The position numbers were made by a program, and so were the translations under genes. The notes under the pieces are model-generated. The model saw only the letters and a list, made by a program, of their open reading frames with translations, made no database searches and was not told the origin of the DNA. From Thermogemmatispora tikiterensis (GTDB lineage: Bacteria > Chloroflexota > Ktedonobacteria > Ktedonobacterales > Ktedonobacteraceae): a DNA stretch of 64,000 nucleotides. Positions 18,648 through 27,393 of the stretch are shown here, piece by piece (within the stretch, counting starts at the first letter, position 1; every line of letters starts with the position of its first letter). Location of the stretch: positions 5,670,968-5,734,967 of the forward strand of contig NZ_MCIF01000002.1 in the NCBI RefSeq assembly GCF_003268475.1, given 5' to 3'.

Positions 18648-19456
18648 AGTCAGTCTACTCCCACGTCCCACTCCGCCAAAGAGCGGCGCATGGACAGGCG
18701 TACTCCGTATTTGTCCTCGCTTGACCCTCTTTCTGCTCCACCACCCACGGCTCAGTTTGGCCTTTGCCTGAAATTATAGCATGCCGCTAGGCCCTCGTGC
18801 ATCCTCTGCGGGCCGTCCGTCTCTGGGCCACTGGCAAGAGTGGGGCACAGTGGGCCAAAGCCAACAGAGGAAGCAAGCGTCAACGCGGGCAGGAAGCGGT
18901 TCCCGAGAGGGACAGGAGTTTTCGCCCGTGCTCTTCAGCCCCTTGACAGATATTCTTAGTGATGGGACAATAAGAGCATAAGATACTAGCAGACGAGCAC
19001 CATGAACGTGAAGCCGGCAGGCCGCCGGAGTCAGGGCCTGGCTTGGGCTGTTGGACCCTGGCCACCATCGTCTCGCCTTCTCAGACGCTTACCTGCCGGC
19101 ACAGGTGGCGAGCCGAGCAAGGTAGAGAAGTGAGCCAGCGGCTGGCTTGTACCTGAGCCTGTGGAGGCTGGCGAGGCTAGTGCTTGTGCCACCAGTGGCA
19201 GGATGCTGAGGTCAGGGTCTGCAGTAGGTGGACGGATGCCGCTCTGTGCCGGGGCCCAGCCAGCGCTCGTACCCGTGCGCCTGTCCGTCGCGCGGCTCCA
19301 CGAAGGCTGGTCGCCGCGAAACTGCCTTTCCCCTCTGCTTGCTCGTCTTCCCAGCCTGCAGCCCCTGTCTGCGAGGAAGCAGAGCGGTCGTTCTCAGCGT
19401 GACAACAGACGACCAGGTTCTGTCAGTCAGTCTGGAAATAATGCGAGGTCGTATGC
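18648..19456. other. Long intergenic region before the sensor kinase
   Basis: No gene is supported in this 809-base region. It separates two divergent genes and holds a candidate plus-strand promoter (listed separately). A GTCAGTCAGTC run occurs near 19425. Confidence 0.45.
18943..18971 (+). promoter_or_regulatory. Possible distal promoter of the sensor kinase gene
   Basis: A perfect TTGACA (18943-18948) stands 17 bases before GACAAT (18966-18971). The leader to the kinase ATG would be nearly 490 bases, so a nearer promoter may exist. Confidence 0.3.
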
Positions 19457-22400
19457 ATGCCGTCGCAGGAACAGCCTGCCTCTAGCCAGAGCAGTGAACA
19501 CCAGCGCTTGCTAAGCGCTTTACGTGAGAGCGAGATTCTCCGCGAGCTGGCTGGCCTGCTGGCCTCCTCTTTGGATCTGGACCGCGTGCTGCAGGTGCTG
19601 GTGCAGCGGACAACCGAGGTTTGCCAGGTTGGGCGCTGCGCTGTCTGGCTTCATGACGAGGAGCGCCAGCTGTTGCGCCCCGTTGTCTACCACCTGGCGC
19701 GCGAGCTTGTTGACGCCAAACGTCAGCGCATCGCAGATCAGCTCTGGTATCGCAGTACCATTCCCACAACGAACCCGCTTATGAGCCGCCTGCTCAGCGG
19801 GCGTGCGATGCTGTATGTATACGATCTGCGTGATGAGCGCTCGCTGCGGGCTTTGGCCGAGCTATTCCTCGTGCGTTCCATCCTGCTGGTCGCTCTTGTC
19901 CGTGAAGATCGACCGGTTGGCGTGATGTCGCTGGACAACCCGGGGGAACATGGGAGCTTCTCGGCGGAGCAACAGCAGCTTGCGCGAGCCATCGGCCAAC
20001 AGGCGGCGGTGGCGATCGATAACGCGCGCCTCTACCAGCGGGCTGAGAGCGAGCGCCGGCGGGCTGAGCAGCTGATTGAGCGATCTCAGGCTATCTATCA
20101 GGTAGCGATGGCCGTCAACTCCGACGAAGATCTGCCGACGATCCTGGAGATCGCCACCCAGCAGCTGCGGCAGGTCTTAGGGGCTGACACAGGCAAAATT
20201 CTTCTCCTGGAGGAAGGGCGGCTCTATCTGCCCTGCACCACCGAAGAGACGGATGAGGGGCAGGCGGAAGCGCAGGGACGGCCTCAAAAGGAGGTCTCAA
20301 CAGGGGGAAGTGAGAGAAGCATCGTTGGGCAGCCGCTCAAAGCCTTTATGCCGTCGCGGGGGCGTATAGCCGCCTCGCTGGACGAGCTACCTTTCTGCCG
20401 CCAGGCGGCCACGAGCGGCGTGCCGCTCTTTGTCTCGCTTGATCGTCTGGGCATCAGTGAGCTGCATTGGTTTCAGACGCAGAATCTAGGGCATACGCTG
20501 ATTACGCCGCTGATGGTGGGGGTACGCTCACCCTTGTCCACGGACGAGCAGAGCCAATCTGGTCAGCGCTGTGTGGGCCTGGCCTTCGTCAGCTTCAGTG
20601 ATCCCCACTTTCGGCCCTCCAAGGACCACTATACCTTTGCCCAGGACATCGCTGCCCAGTGTGCTCTGGCGGTCCAGAAGACCCAGTTGCTGGAGCAGGC
20701 GCGCCGCGCCGCCTTACTGGCGACCGAGAGGGCCAATACGCTCAACGCTGTCTTTCATGCCATGACCGAGGGCATCTCGGTGCTCGACATGCAAGGGCGG
20801 CTCTTGATGGCCAATGCCACCGCGCGCGAGTTCGTCGGGGGGCGTCTGGAGGGGGAGGTCACCCTGGAGGAGCTGCTGCGTCGTCAGCCCGTCTACACGT
20901 TGCAGGGGCAGCCGCTGCGCAGCGAAGATTTCCCCCTGGCCCGCGCCCTGCGTGGCGAGCAGGTGCGAGGTGAGCGTTTCATCACGCGCCGCGCCGATGG
21001 GCGGGAACGCATCCTTGAAATCAACGTCGCACCTCTCCTGGCCCCGACCGGCCAGCAGCTTGGGGTCGTCAGCGCCTTCCGCGACATCACCTCCCAGACG
21101 CGGATCGAGCAGCACATTCATCAAGCCCTGGAGACCATGCTGCGCATGGCGGAAGCGCTCTCCGGGCTGACCGAGGTGACGGCCATCCTGCGCAGCGTGC
21201 TGAGCATGGCGCTGCAGGCCCTGGATTGTCAGCGCGGGCTGGTGGCGCTCTATGACCCGGAACAGGGCCGGCCTGGTGAGCGTCTCCACCTGGAGCGGGA
21301 GCTGTACGATAATGGTCTGCTGGCCAGCCTGCCAGGGGCGAGTGAGCGCCGAGACCTCGGCCAGGTCGAAGCTCAGCAGCTTGACTGGTTGCTCACAGCC
21401 TTGCTGGACTACGAAGATTATTTTCTCCAGTTGAGTGCAGGCCATGCCTTCATTCTCACGCCCGGCCAGTTTCTGCACCTGCGCCGCCTTAGCCGTGGCC
21501 ACGGCCATAGTCGGGGCAGCCAGTTGCCGGCTCTGCCCCCAAACGCCAGCCGCTGGCTGACCTTAGTGGCGCCCATCACCCACAGCGGGCGCTTGCTCGG
21601 CGTCATGCTCCTGATGCGTCCCTCGACCTTCCCGTTTGGAGAAAGCGAGAGCGCTGATGAAGAGAGCGAGCCGCAGTACGAGTTTACAATCTGGGAGATG
21701 GCGGTTATCGAGGGGGTCGCGCAGCTAGCCGGGCTGGCCATCGAGCAGGCTCACTGGCAGCACGAAGCCATCGCCGCCCGCGCCAGCGAGGCCGCTATGC
21801 GCGAGGCCAACGCCCTCAAAGATGAGTTCCTGGCCATTACTGCCCATGAGTTCCGCTCACCGCTCACCGTCATCCTGACCAATGCCCAATATGCCAGGCG
21901 CACCCTCAACCGCGGCAGCGGCCCGCGCCAGCGCGAGCGCTTGCTCGAACAATTGGGGATGATCGAAGAGCAGACGCGCCTGCTGACCAATATCGTCAAC
22001 ACCTTCCTGGAGGCCACCCAGCTCAACCGTGGGCAGCTTGTCATTGCCCGCGAGCGGGTTGACCTGGAGGAGCTGGCCCAGCAGGTAGTAGCCCAGCATC
22101 GCACGGCCACAGCCCTCCATGATCTGATCTGTCGCGTTGATGAAAGCGGACGCCCGTATCTGGTCAGCGGCGATCGCGAGCGCCTGCTCCAGGTGCTTGT
22201 CAACCTCATTCAGAATGCGATAAAATACAGCCCGCAGGGTGGGCCAGTGCTCCTCTCGCTCTGCCGCTGTCCGCAAACGGACGGCAATCTGATCCAGGTA
22301 GAGGTAGAGGATCGCGGCATTGGCATCCCGCCAGAGGCCAGGGAACATCTCTTTGAACGCTTCTATCGCGCCCCCAACACTGGTACCGGCCAGGCGCGAG

Positions 22401-22531
22401 GCCTGGGCCTGGGTCTCTACTTTGTCGCTGAGATCCTGCGCATGCACGGCGGTTCGATCCGCGTAGAGAGCAGTGGCGTACCTGGCGAGGGGAGTCGCTT
22501 TATCTTGACGCTCCCAGCCCTGCAGAACTGA
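19457..22531 (+). CDS. Multi-sensor histidine kinase (GAF-GAF-PAS-GAF-HisKA-HATPase)
   Basis: The 1024-residue protein is a soluble hybrid sensor kinase. Two GAF-like domains occupy about 20-195 and 205-415, a PAS domain about 425-555 (AVFHAMTEGISVLDMQGRLLMANATA), and a third GAF about 560-775. The phosphoacceptor helix has His797 (AITAHEFRSPLTV), and the ATPase domain shows LVNLIQNAIKYSPQGG, DRGIGIPP and GLGLGLYF. No membrane helix is seen, so the signal is cytoplasmic: a small molecule, redox state or light. No receiver domain or adjacent response regulator is present, so its partner is elsewhere. GAGGT lies about eight bases before the ATG. The HD-domain gene starts 22 bases after its stop. 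Confidence 0.9.
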   Translation: MPSQEQPASSQSSEHQRLLSALRESEILRELAGLLASSLDLDRVLQVLVQRTTEVCQVGRCAVWLHDEERQLLRPVVYHLARELVDAKRQRIADQLWYRSTIPTTNPLMSRLLSGRAMLYVYDLRDERSLRALAELFLVRSILLVALVREDRPVGVMSLDNPGEHGSFSAEQQQLARAIGQQAAVAIDNARLYQRAESERRRAEQLIERSQAIYQVAMAVNSDEDLPTILEIATQQLRQVLGADTGKILLLEEGRLYLPCTTEETDEGQAEAQGRPQKEVSTGGSERSIVGQPLKAFMPSRGRIAASLDELPFCRQAATSGVPLFVSLDRLGISELHWFQTQNLGHTLITPLMVGVRSPLSTDEQSQSGQRCVGLAFVSFSDPHFRPSKDHYTFAQDIAAQCALAVQKTQLLEQARRAALLATERANTLNAVFHAMTEGISVLDMQGRLLMANATAREFVGGRLEGEVTLEELLRRQPVYTLQGQPLRSEDFPLARALRGEQVRGERFITRRADGRERILEINVAPLLAPTGQQLGVVSAFRDITSQTRIEQHIHQALETMLRMAEALSGLTEVTAILRSVLSMALQALDCQRGLVALYDPEQGRPGERLHLERELYDNGLLASLPGASERRDLGQVEAQQLDWLLTALLDYEDYFLQLSAGHAFILTPGQFLHLRRLSRGHGHSRGSQLPALPPNASRWLTLVAPITHSGRLLGVMLLMRPSTFPFGESESADEESEPQYEFTIWEMAVIEGVAQLAGLAIEQAHWQHEAIAARASEAAMREANALKDEFLAITAHEFRSPLTVILTNAQYARRTLNRGSGPRQRERLLEQLGMIEEQTRLLTNIVNTFLEATQLNRGQLVIARERVDLEELAQQVVAQHRTATALHDLICRVDESGRPYLVSGDRERLLQVLVNLIQNAIKYSPQGGPVLLSLCRCPQTDGNLIQVEVEDRGIGIPPEAREHLFERFYRAPNTGTGQARGLGLGLYFVAEILRMHGGSIRVESSGVPGEGSRFILTLPALQN

Positions 22532-22553
22532 AGCGTAGAGCAGGAGTGAGCAG

Positions 22554-23255
22554 GTGTCAGAGGCAAAAGAAGAGCAGGCGGAGCCTGCTGAACTGCGAGG
22601 TTGGTTGCTGGAGCTGGCGCGTGCCACCATGCTGCGTGAGGGAGGCAGCGATGTGGCGCACGATATGGATCATATTCTGCGGGTGATGACCCTGGCCGAG
22701 ACGATTCAGCGGCGTGAGGGAGGCGAGCTGTCGGTTATTTGGGCGGCGGTGGCTCTGCACGATATCGGCCAGGAGCGGGAGCGTCGGCAGGGCGGCGACC
22801 ACGCGCTGATTGGGGCCCAGATGGCCGCCGAGCTGCTGCGCGGTACGATCTTTCCCCAGGAGGCGATCCCGGCAGTGCAGGAAGCCATCGCCGATCATCG
22901 CCTGACCGCGGGCCGGCGACCGCGCTCTCTGGAGGGCCAGGTGCTCTACGATGCCGATAAACTGGATGCGCTGGGCGCCATTGGGATCGGACGCTTATAT
23001 ATGATCACTGGTCGGCGCGGACAACGGGTCTATGCCCCCCTACCGGAGGACCTGGTATTGCCTCTTACCCCGCTGCGTGTGCGCGAGCTACGCGATCGCC
23101 CGGATTATTCCCCCTCAATCGAATTTCGCCTTCTCTTTACAGATCTGCCTGAACGGCTCTGCACGGACACAGGACGCCAGTTGGCCCGGCAGCGCTACGC
23201 CTTCATGTGCGAGTTCTTCCGGCGCCTGGAGGCGGAGGCGCGTGGCGAGTGCTAG
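22554..23255 (+). CDS. HD-domain phosphohydrolase
   Basis: A 233-residue HD-superfamily metal-dependent phosphohydrolase. Metal ligands are visible as H-x3-H in HDMDHILRV (about residue 35), HD in VALHDIG (about 67-68), a histidine in IADHRL and Asp in DADKLDALGAIGIGR. This resembles the YedJ-type HD proteins, whose substrate is not well known, rather than HD-GYP diguanylate phosphodiesterases. The GTG start is supported by AGGAG seven bases upstream. The 22-base gap to the kinase gene implies one transcript. Confidence 0.8.
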   Translation: MSEAKEEQAEPAELRGWLLELARATMLREGGSDVAHDMDHILRVMTLAETIQRREGGELSVIWAAVALHDIGQERERRQGGDHALIGAQMAAELLRGTIFPQEAIPAVQEAIADHRLTAGRRPRSLEGQVLYDADKLDALGAIGIGRLYMITGRRGQRVYAPLPEDLVLPLTPLRVRELRDRPDYSPSIEFRLLFTDLPERLCTDTGRQLARQRYAFMCEFFRRLEAEARGEC

Positions 23256-23340
23256 CCAGGACAGGCCGGGCCGGTCAGAGCGGAAGCGGCTTCGCTGGCG
23301 TGGAGCGGGGAGCTGTGTCCTGTGCTGTGCTGTGCTAGCG

Positions 23341-24636
23341 CTAACCATTGCCTGGCTGCGAGCGCTCGGCGTCGCTACTGAGCGGTGTGCTTTCGAGCAC
23401 GACGTAGTGAAAAGGCGTCTCGCGCTGGGTGGGAGCGCTCAGGTGAACCGTGAACCCCCGTCCTGGCTGGAGCGATACGTATTGCACCACCACTGGCCCC
23501 GGGTCCCCTGTTAAGGTCACCAACACGACACTGGTCTCGCTGACCGCGGGGCAGTTCACAGCAATTTCGCCCTGTCCACGTGTAAAGCAGCTTTTCCCAA
23601 TTTGCCAGCGGAAAGGGGGAAGGGGTATGCTTGCCACAGCAGGAGCTGGCCACTCTTGGCGGCCTGGGCGCGCTGCGGGACCAGATGGCGATGGCGGCAG
23701 AGAGCGCTCCGACGGCGATGGTAGAGCAGATGGACTCGGGCGCGGAGCAGCGCCGGCAGGAGAAGGATAGCCGCTACCTAGCGTGGGGAGCGGACGTGTA
23801 GTCTGGGAAGGCGCTGTCAGGCCCGGGCCAGCCAGTGCAGAGGGGGGGCTGGCGAGCTTGGGAGCTGCCTCCAGGCGCACACGCGTTGTCCGTCCGGCCA
23901 GGCGTTGAGAAGAGGGGCGCGTCGTCTCTCGCGACTGAGGCAAGGCCGCCGGCACTCTTGCACCAGTGGCTTCCCTGACCCCACTCTCGTGACCGCTGCC
24001 GACCGGCGGGATAGCCACGTTGGAAGAAGAGACCATAAGCGGCTTCTCCGTGGGGGGCTCGGGCGCGGGTCCAGGGACCGACGGCGTGGTCACAATGGCG
24101 TTTGCGCTGGTCGACGATGCCCCTGCCTCGCTTTCAGCTGGCAAAGCTGGCAGCACAGCCGTGACCGGCGCCGGTGAGCGCTGGCCCGGCTGCCGCACCT
24201 TGCCCAAAGCGGCAAGAGAGGCGGTGACGCGCCGCGCGAAAGCAGCCAGTACACGATTCGCCACCAGCTTCTCCTCTTCTTCCCTGTCCGACTCGCGGGC
24301 TGCGCTACCCTCAGTGGCCGGAGCAGCCGCGGGCCGGAGCGACTCCCGCTCTGTCGCAGCGCCCCCCGCTGCTGATGGAGTCGCCAGCTCGCGCGACTGC
24401 AGGCTCAGGCGCGGCGGAATCTGCCCGGCTGGCCGGGCATCAGCCTGGCGGGCGCGGACCAGCTCTTCTTCTCCGGATTCCTCTTCCTCCAGGGGTTCGT
24501 TGCTCGTACGCTCAGCGAGTACATCCTCGACGGAGGCCGACAACCGCTTGCGGCCTCGCTCGGCCCGCCTGCGCCAGTGAAGCTCTTCTTGTTGCTGTTG
24601 TTGCTCGATATTAATGTCTTCTTCTCTCCGAACCAT
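23341..24636 (-). CDS. Proline/serine-rich protein with C-terminal beta domain, unknown
   Basis: The 431-residue product starts with a charged, Gln-rich segment (five Gln in a row), continues with about 280 residues of Pro/Ala/Ser/Thr-rich, low-complexity and surely disordered sequence, and ends in an ordered part (about 345-420): FRWQIGKSCFTRG, EIAVNCPAVSETSVVLVTL and RGFTVHLSAP. That beta-rich end recalls small receptor-binding or fibre-tip domains, but I cannot name a family. No signal peptide is seen. Start at 24636 follows a GAAGGGAAG site; an upstream in-frame start would overlap the promoter. Confidence 0.55.
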   Translation of the reverse strand: MVRREEDINIEQQQQQEELHWRRRAERGRKRLSASVEDVLAERTSNEPLEEEESGEEELVRARQADARPAGQIPPRLSLQSRELATPSAAGGAATERESLRPAAAPATEGSAARESDREEEEKLVANRVLAAFARRVTASLAALGKVRQPGQRSPAPVTAVLPALPAESEAGASSTSANAIVTTPSVPGPAPEPPTEKPLMVSSSNVAIPPVGSGHESGVREATGARVPAALPQSRETTRPSSQRLAGRTTRVRLEAAPKLASPPSALAGPGLTAPSQTTRPLPTLGSGYPSPAGAAPRPSPSALPSPSERSLPPSPSGPAARPGRQEWPAPAVASIPLPPFRWQIGKSCFTRGQGEIAVNCPAVSETSVVLVTLTGDPGPVVVQYVSLQPGRGFTVHLSAPTQRETPFHYVVLESTPLSSDAERSQPGNG

Positions 24637-24730
24637 GATGCTTCCCTTCCAGACGAACACGTACACATTGCGGCGCTGGAGAGATCTGGCCTCTCTACAT
24701 ACGCTGATACTCGATAGCACGTTTTCAGGC

Positions 24731-24758
24731 AGTATAACATAAAGAGAGACGGAGGCAA
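24731..24758 (-). promoter_or_regulatory. Promoter of the proline-rich protein gene
   Basis: Read on the minus strand, TTGCCT (24758-24753) and TATACT (24736-24731) are 16 bases apart, about 95 bases before the ATG at 24636. Confidence 0.45.
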
Positions 24759-24838
24759 GGGGAAGATAGCACATTTAGGCCAGAGGGCTGGGGAGGCCTC
24801 AATGCATAGGAATATAAGGTATCCTCAATCTTGCGGGC

Positions 24839-24867
24839 TTGAAAGTGCTCTGGCGAGTGGCTAGAAT
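24839..24867 (+). promoter_or_regulatory. Promoter of the stand-alone CoxG-like gene
   Basis: TTGAAA (24839-24844) and TAGAAT (24862-24867) are exactly 17 bases apart, about 107 bases before the ATG at 24975. Both boxes match five of six consensus bases. Confidence 0.55.
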
Positions 24868-24974
24868 AAAGCCCGACGTTGCCCAGTGGTCAGGAGCTGC
24901 TTCTCAAGCAGACTGGCTGACTGAGGAACGCCGTACATACCAGTTATTTCGCTGATGCAAAAGGATGGATCTGG

Positions 24975-25412
24975 ATGAAGTTCAACGGTACGTATAAGTT
25001 TCATGCACCTAGCCAACGTGTCTTTGAAGCTATTTTGAATCCGGCGGTGCTGAAGCAGTGTATTCCTGGTTGCGAGGCTGTCGAATACGCGGACGAGAAC
25101 CATCTGAAGGTGACGCTGTCGCTGCCAGTCCCGGGGCTGAAGGGGACCTACACGGCCCTGCTTAACATTGTCCAGCGTCAGGCGCCCAATCTGCTCGTAC
25201 TGCAGCTGCAGCGTCAGGGGCGCGGTGGCTCCATCGATGCCACTGCCCAGATCACGTTAGCCGATGAGCCGGATGGCGCCCTGCTCTCCTACGATGCCAA
25301 TGCTGAGATGAGTGGCCCGATCGCTGTTGCGAACAATCCTGTGGGGCAGGGTGTGGCCAAGAATTCTCTCAGCACCTTCTTCAAGAACCTGGAAAAGGTG
25401 CTGGCTGCCTAG
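24975..25412 (+). CDS. CoxG-like SRPBCC protein (stand-alone)
   Basis: The 145-residue protein has the CoxG/START-like (SRPBCC) pattern: FEAILNPAVLKQCIPGCEAVE, a run of beta strands, then AEMSGPIAVANNPVGQGVAKNSLSTFFKNLEKVL forming the long C-terminal helix. In carboxydotrophs CoxG is encoded with CO dehydrogenase and is thought to help anchor the enzyme to the membrane and to handle quinones or lipids. Here the gene is alone, far from the cox operon, which has its own copy at 56522. It may serve another molybdenum hydroxylase or another role. Confidence 0.8.
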   Translation: MKFNGTYKFHAPSQRVFEAILNPAVLKQCIPGCEAVEYADENHLKVTLSLPVPGLKGTYTALLNIVQRQAPNLLVLQLQRQGRGGSIDATAQITLADEPDGALLSYDANAEMSGPIAVANNPVGQGVAKNSLSTFFKNLEKVLAA

Positions 25413-25917
25413 GAGGCTCTGGCCGCTTCGCCGCTGTCCCAGGTTGTCTTCCAGCCAGAGAATACCCTAAAGCGTACGTCGTTTCTCTCCTTACTTCTAC
25501 TTTTTGCCAGGCAGGCACCTGAGAGGCCCAGAATTTTTGGCGTTGGAGGTCTCAGTTGCCCGCCTGGTTTCTTTTCTTCGACTGATCCTGATCCCGCTCA
25601 GGTACTGATTTTGAGAGGCAGCTGTGAGCGAGTGTGGTGAGGTCTATGGAGAAGGGGCATAGCTTCTATTCTGCGCGGGGCCACTCGGTGCCTGGCCAGT
25701 GTGCGGCTTCTTGCTCACTGGCGGCCAGGGCCCCCGAGTGGTACTATATTAGTACAGCAGCGGAAGAGCGTGGCCCGGGCGAGGGCAGCATGGCGGCTGG
25801 TGGGCTGGCGATCTCTGCGGCGTGCGGAGCGGCCCACGCGGTCGCTCTCTTTTTTTAGCAAATTCCACCTGAGACAAAATACGGTGATTACCTGATGAGA
25901 TATCCGGGGATTCGGCC

Positions 25918-25945
25918 TTGACTCTTCAGAGAGAATCGCTAAAAT
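25918..25945 (+). promoter_or_regulatory. hemA operon promoter
   Basis: TTGACT (25918-25923) and TAAAAT (25940-25945) are 16 bases apart, about 62 bases before the hemA ATG. The -10 box is inside the left arm of a long inverted repeat. Confidence 0.55.
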
Positions 25946-25982
25946 CTCCATAGACCGCCAATGATTTGAGATTTTAGAGATT
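25934..25982. promoter_or_regulatory. Inverted repeat over the hemA -10 box
   Basis: CTAAAATCTC (25939-25948) and GAGATTTTAG (25968-25977) are perfect partners; with AATC/GATT outside one mismatch the arms reach 15 bases (25934-25948 and 25968-25982). The left arm covers the -10 hexamer and the right arm would be in the 5' leader. It could be a repressor site or an mRNA hairpin that controls haem synthesis. Confidence 0.5.
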
Positions 25983-26007
25983 TCTTCTGTGAGCTGTTGA
26001 GGAGAGC

Positions 26008-27393
26008 ATGCAGATTGTCCTGGTAGGCGTTGATCACACTTCGGCGCCGATTCAGTTGCGTGAGCAGCTAGCCTGTGCGCCGCGTCAGGTGGCGGCGCTC
26101 TTACGGGCGGTGCGCCAGGTGGCACAGGAGGCGGTGCTGCTATCGACCTGCAACCGTTTCGAACTCTACGCGGTCTGCTCGGAGGAGGAGCACAGTGGGC
26201 GCGAGGCTTTGCTCGGAGTGCTCTGCGAACAGCGTGGTGTGGAGCGGGCGTCGCTGGAGCAGCACTGCTACACGTATACCGACCTGGAGGCGGCGCGGCA
26301 CCTGTTCGGCGTGGCCTGCGGCTTACATTCACTGATCCCGGGGGAGCCGCAGATCCAGGGGCAGGTGGCCGATGCCCTGGAGTTAGCCCAGGGAGGGAGC
26401 TTTGCCGGGCCGGTGCTCTCGGCCCTCTTCCGCGCGGCGCTGGTCACAGGCAAGCGGGCACGTCGCGAAACAGGCATCAGTCGACGGGCGGTCTCGATCA
26501 GCCATGCGGCGGTCCAATTAGCGCGCCAGCTCTTCCCGCGTCTCAACGAGGCCTCGGTCTTGCTCGTCGGCTCGGGTCAGATGAGCGAGCTGGCGGCACG
26601 TAATTTGTGTGACAACGGAGCGCGCCGCCTCATCATTGTTAATCGCACCGCAGAGCATGCCCGGCAGCTGGTAGAGCAGCTTGGGGAGCGCGCCTCCTTC
26701 CGCCCTTTTAGCGAGCTGCCGGAGGTGCTGGTGGAGGCGGATGTCGTTATTACTTCAACCACGGCCCCCCATACGGTGGTCACTGAGGAAATGATGCGGG
26801 CGGTTCTGCCGCGGCGGCAGGGGCGCCCGCTGCTTATCATTGATATTGCCTTGCCGCGCGATGTTGATCCGGCGGTGGGAGCGCTGCCCGAGGTGCACCT
26901 CTACAATATTGATGATCTGCGCCTGGTGGTCGATGAGGGCATTCGTTTGCGTCTGCAGGAAGTGGCCCAGGTTGAGCGCATCGTCGCTGAGGAGGTCGAG
27001 GCTTTTGCGCGCTGGCTCAGCTCGCTGAGCGTGACTGCGACGATCGTCGAGCTGCGCGAGCGCGTGGAGTCCCTCCGTCAGCAGGAGCTGGCGCGTACCT
27101 TGCGCCAACTCTCGCCCTCGCTCTCGGAGCGCGAGCTGGCGGCCATCCAGGAGCTGACCACCCGCCTGATGAATAAGGTGCTCCATAAGCCGGTGACGCG
27201 CCTCAAGGAGGCCGCCGCTGCCGGGCGTGGCCATGTCTACGCCGAGGCGCTGCGCTATCTCTTTGATCTGGAAGTGGCGACGGATGAACAGACTAGTGAT
27301 CGGGACACGCGCCAGCAAGCTGGCCCTGGCTCAGACGCAGACAGTGATCGCCAGGCTGCAGCAGCTGTATCGCGAGTTGGAGATCGTCATTGA
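26008..27393 (+). CDS. hemA: Glutamyl-tRNA reductase
   Basis: The 461-residue enzyme reduces glutamyl-tRNA(Glu) to glutamate-1-semialdehyde with NADPH, the first step of C5-pathway tetrapyrrole synthesis. Catalytic Cys48 lies in LLSTCNRFELYAV; HLFGVACGLHSLIPGEPQIQGQV and the NADPH site LLVGSGQMSELAARNL are typical, and the C-terminal dimerisation helices follow. GAGGAGA precedes the ATG by a few bases. The last about 36 codons overlap hemC in another frame; the family usually ends near LFDLE, so the tail after that point seems to be a by-product of the overlap. It leads a six-gene haem operon. Confidence 0.95.
   Translation: MQIVLVGVDHTSAPIQLREQLACAPRQVAALLRAVRQVAQEAVLLSTCNRFELYAVCSEEEHSGREALLGVLCEQRGVERASLEQHCYTYTDLEAARHLFGVACGLHSLIPGEPQIQGQVADALELAQGGSFAGPVLSALFRAALVTGKRARRETGISRRAVSISHAAVQLARQLFPRLNEASVLLVGSGQMSELAARNLCDNGARRLIIVNRTAEHARQLVEQLGERASFRPFSELPEVLVEADVVITSTTAPHTVVTEEMMRAVLPRRQGRPLLIIDIALPRDVDPAVGALPEVHLYNIDDLRLVVDEGIRLRLQEVAQVERIVAEEVEAFARWLSSLSVTATIVELRERVESLRQQELARTLRQLSPSLSERELAAIQELTTRLMNKVLHKPVTRLKEAAAAGRGHVYAEALRYLFDLEVATDEQTSDRDTRQQAGPGSDADSDRQAAAAVSRVGDRH

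Larger units (their letters stand above)
24637..24974. other. Divergent promoter region
   Basis: The 338 bases between the proline-rich protein gene and the CoxG-like gene contain one good promoter on each strand (listed separately) and no gene. Confidence 0.5.
25413..26007. other. Upstream region of the haem operon
   Basis: No gene is supported in these 595 bases. It holds the hemA promoter and an overlapping inverted repeat (listed separately), and a GTACT-ATATT-AGTAC inverted repeat at 25741-25755. Confidence 0.45.
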
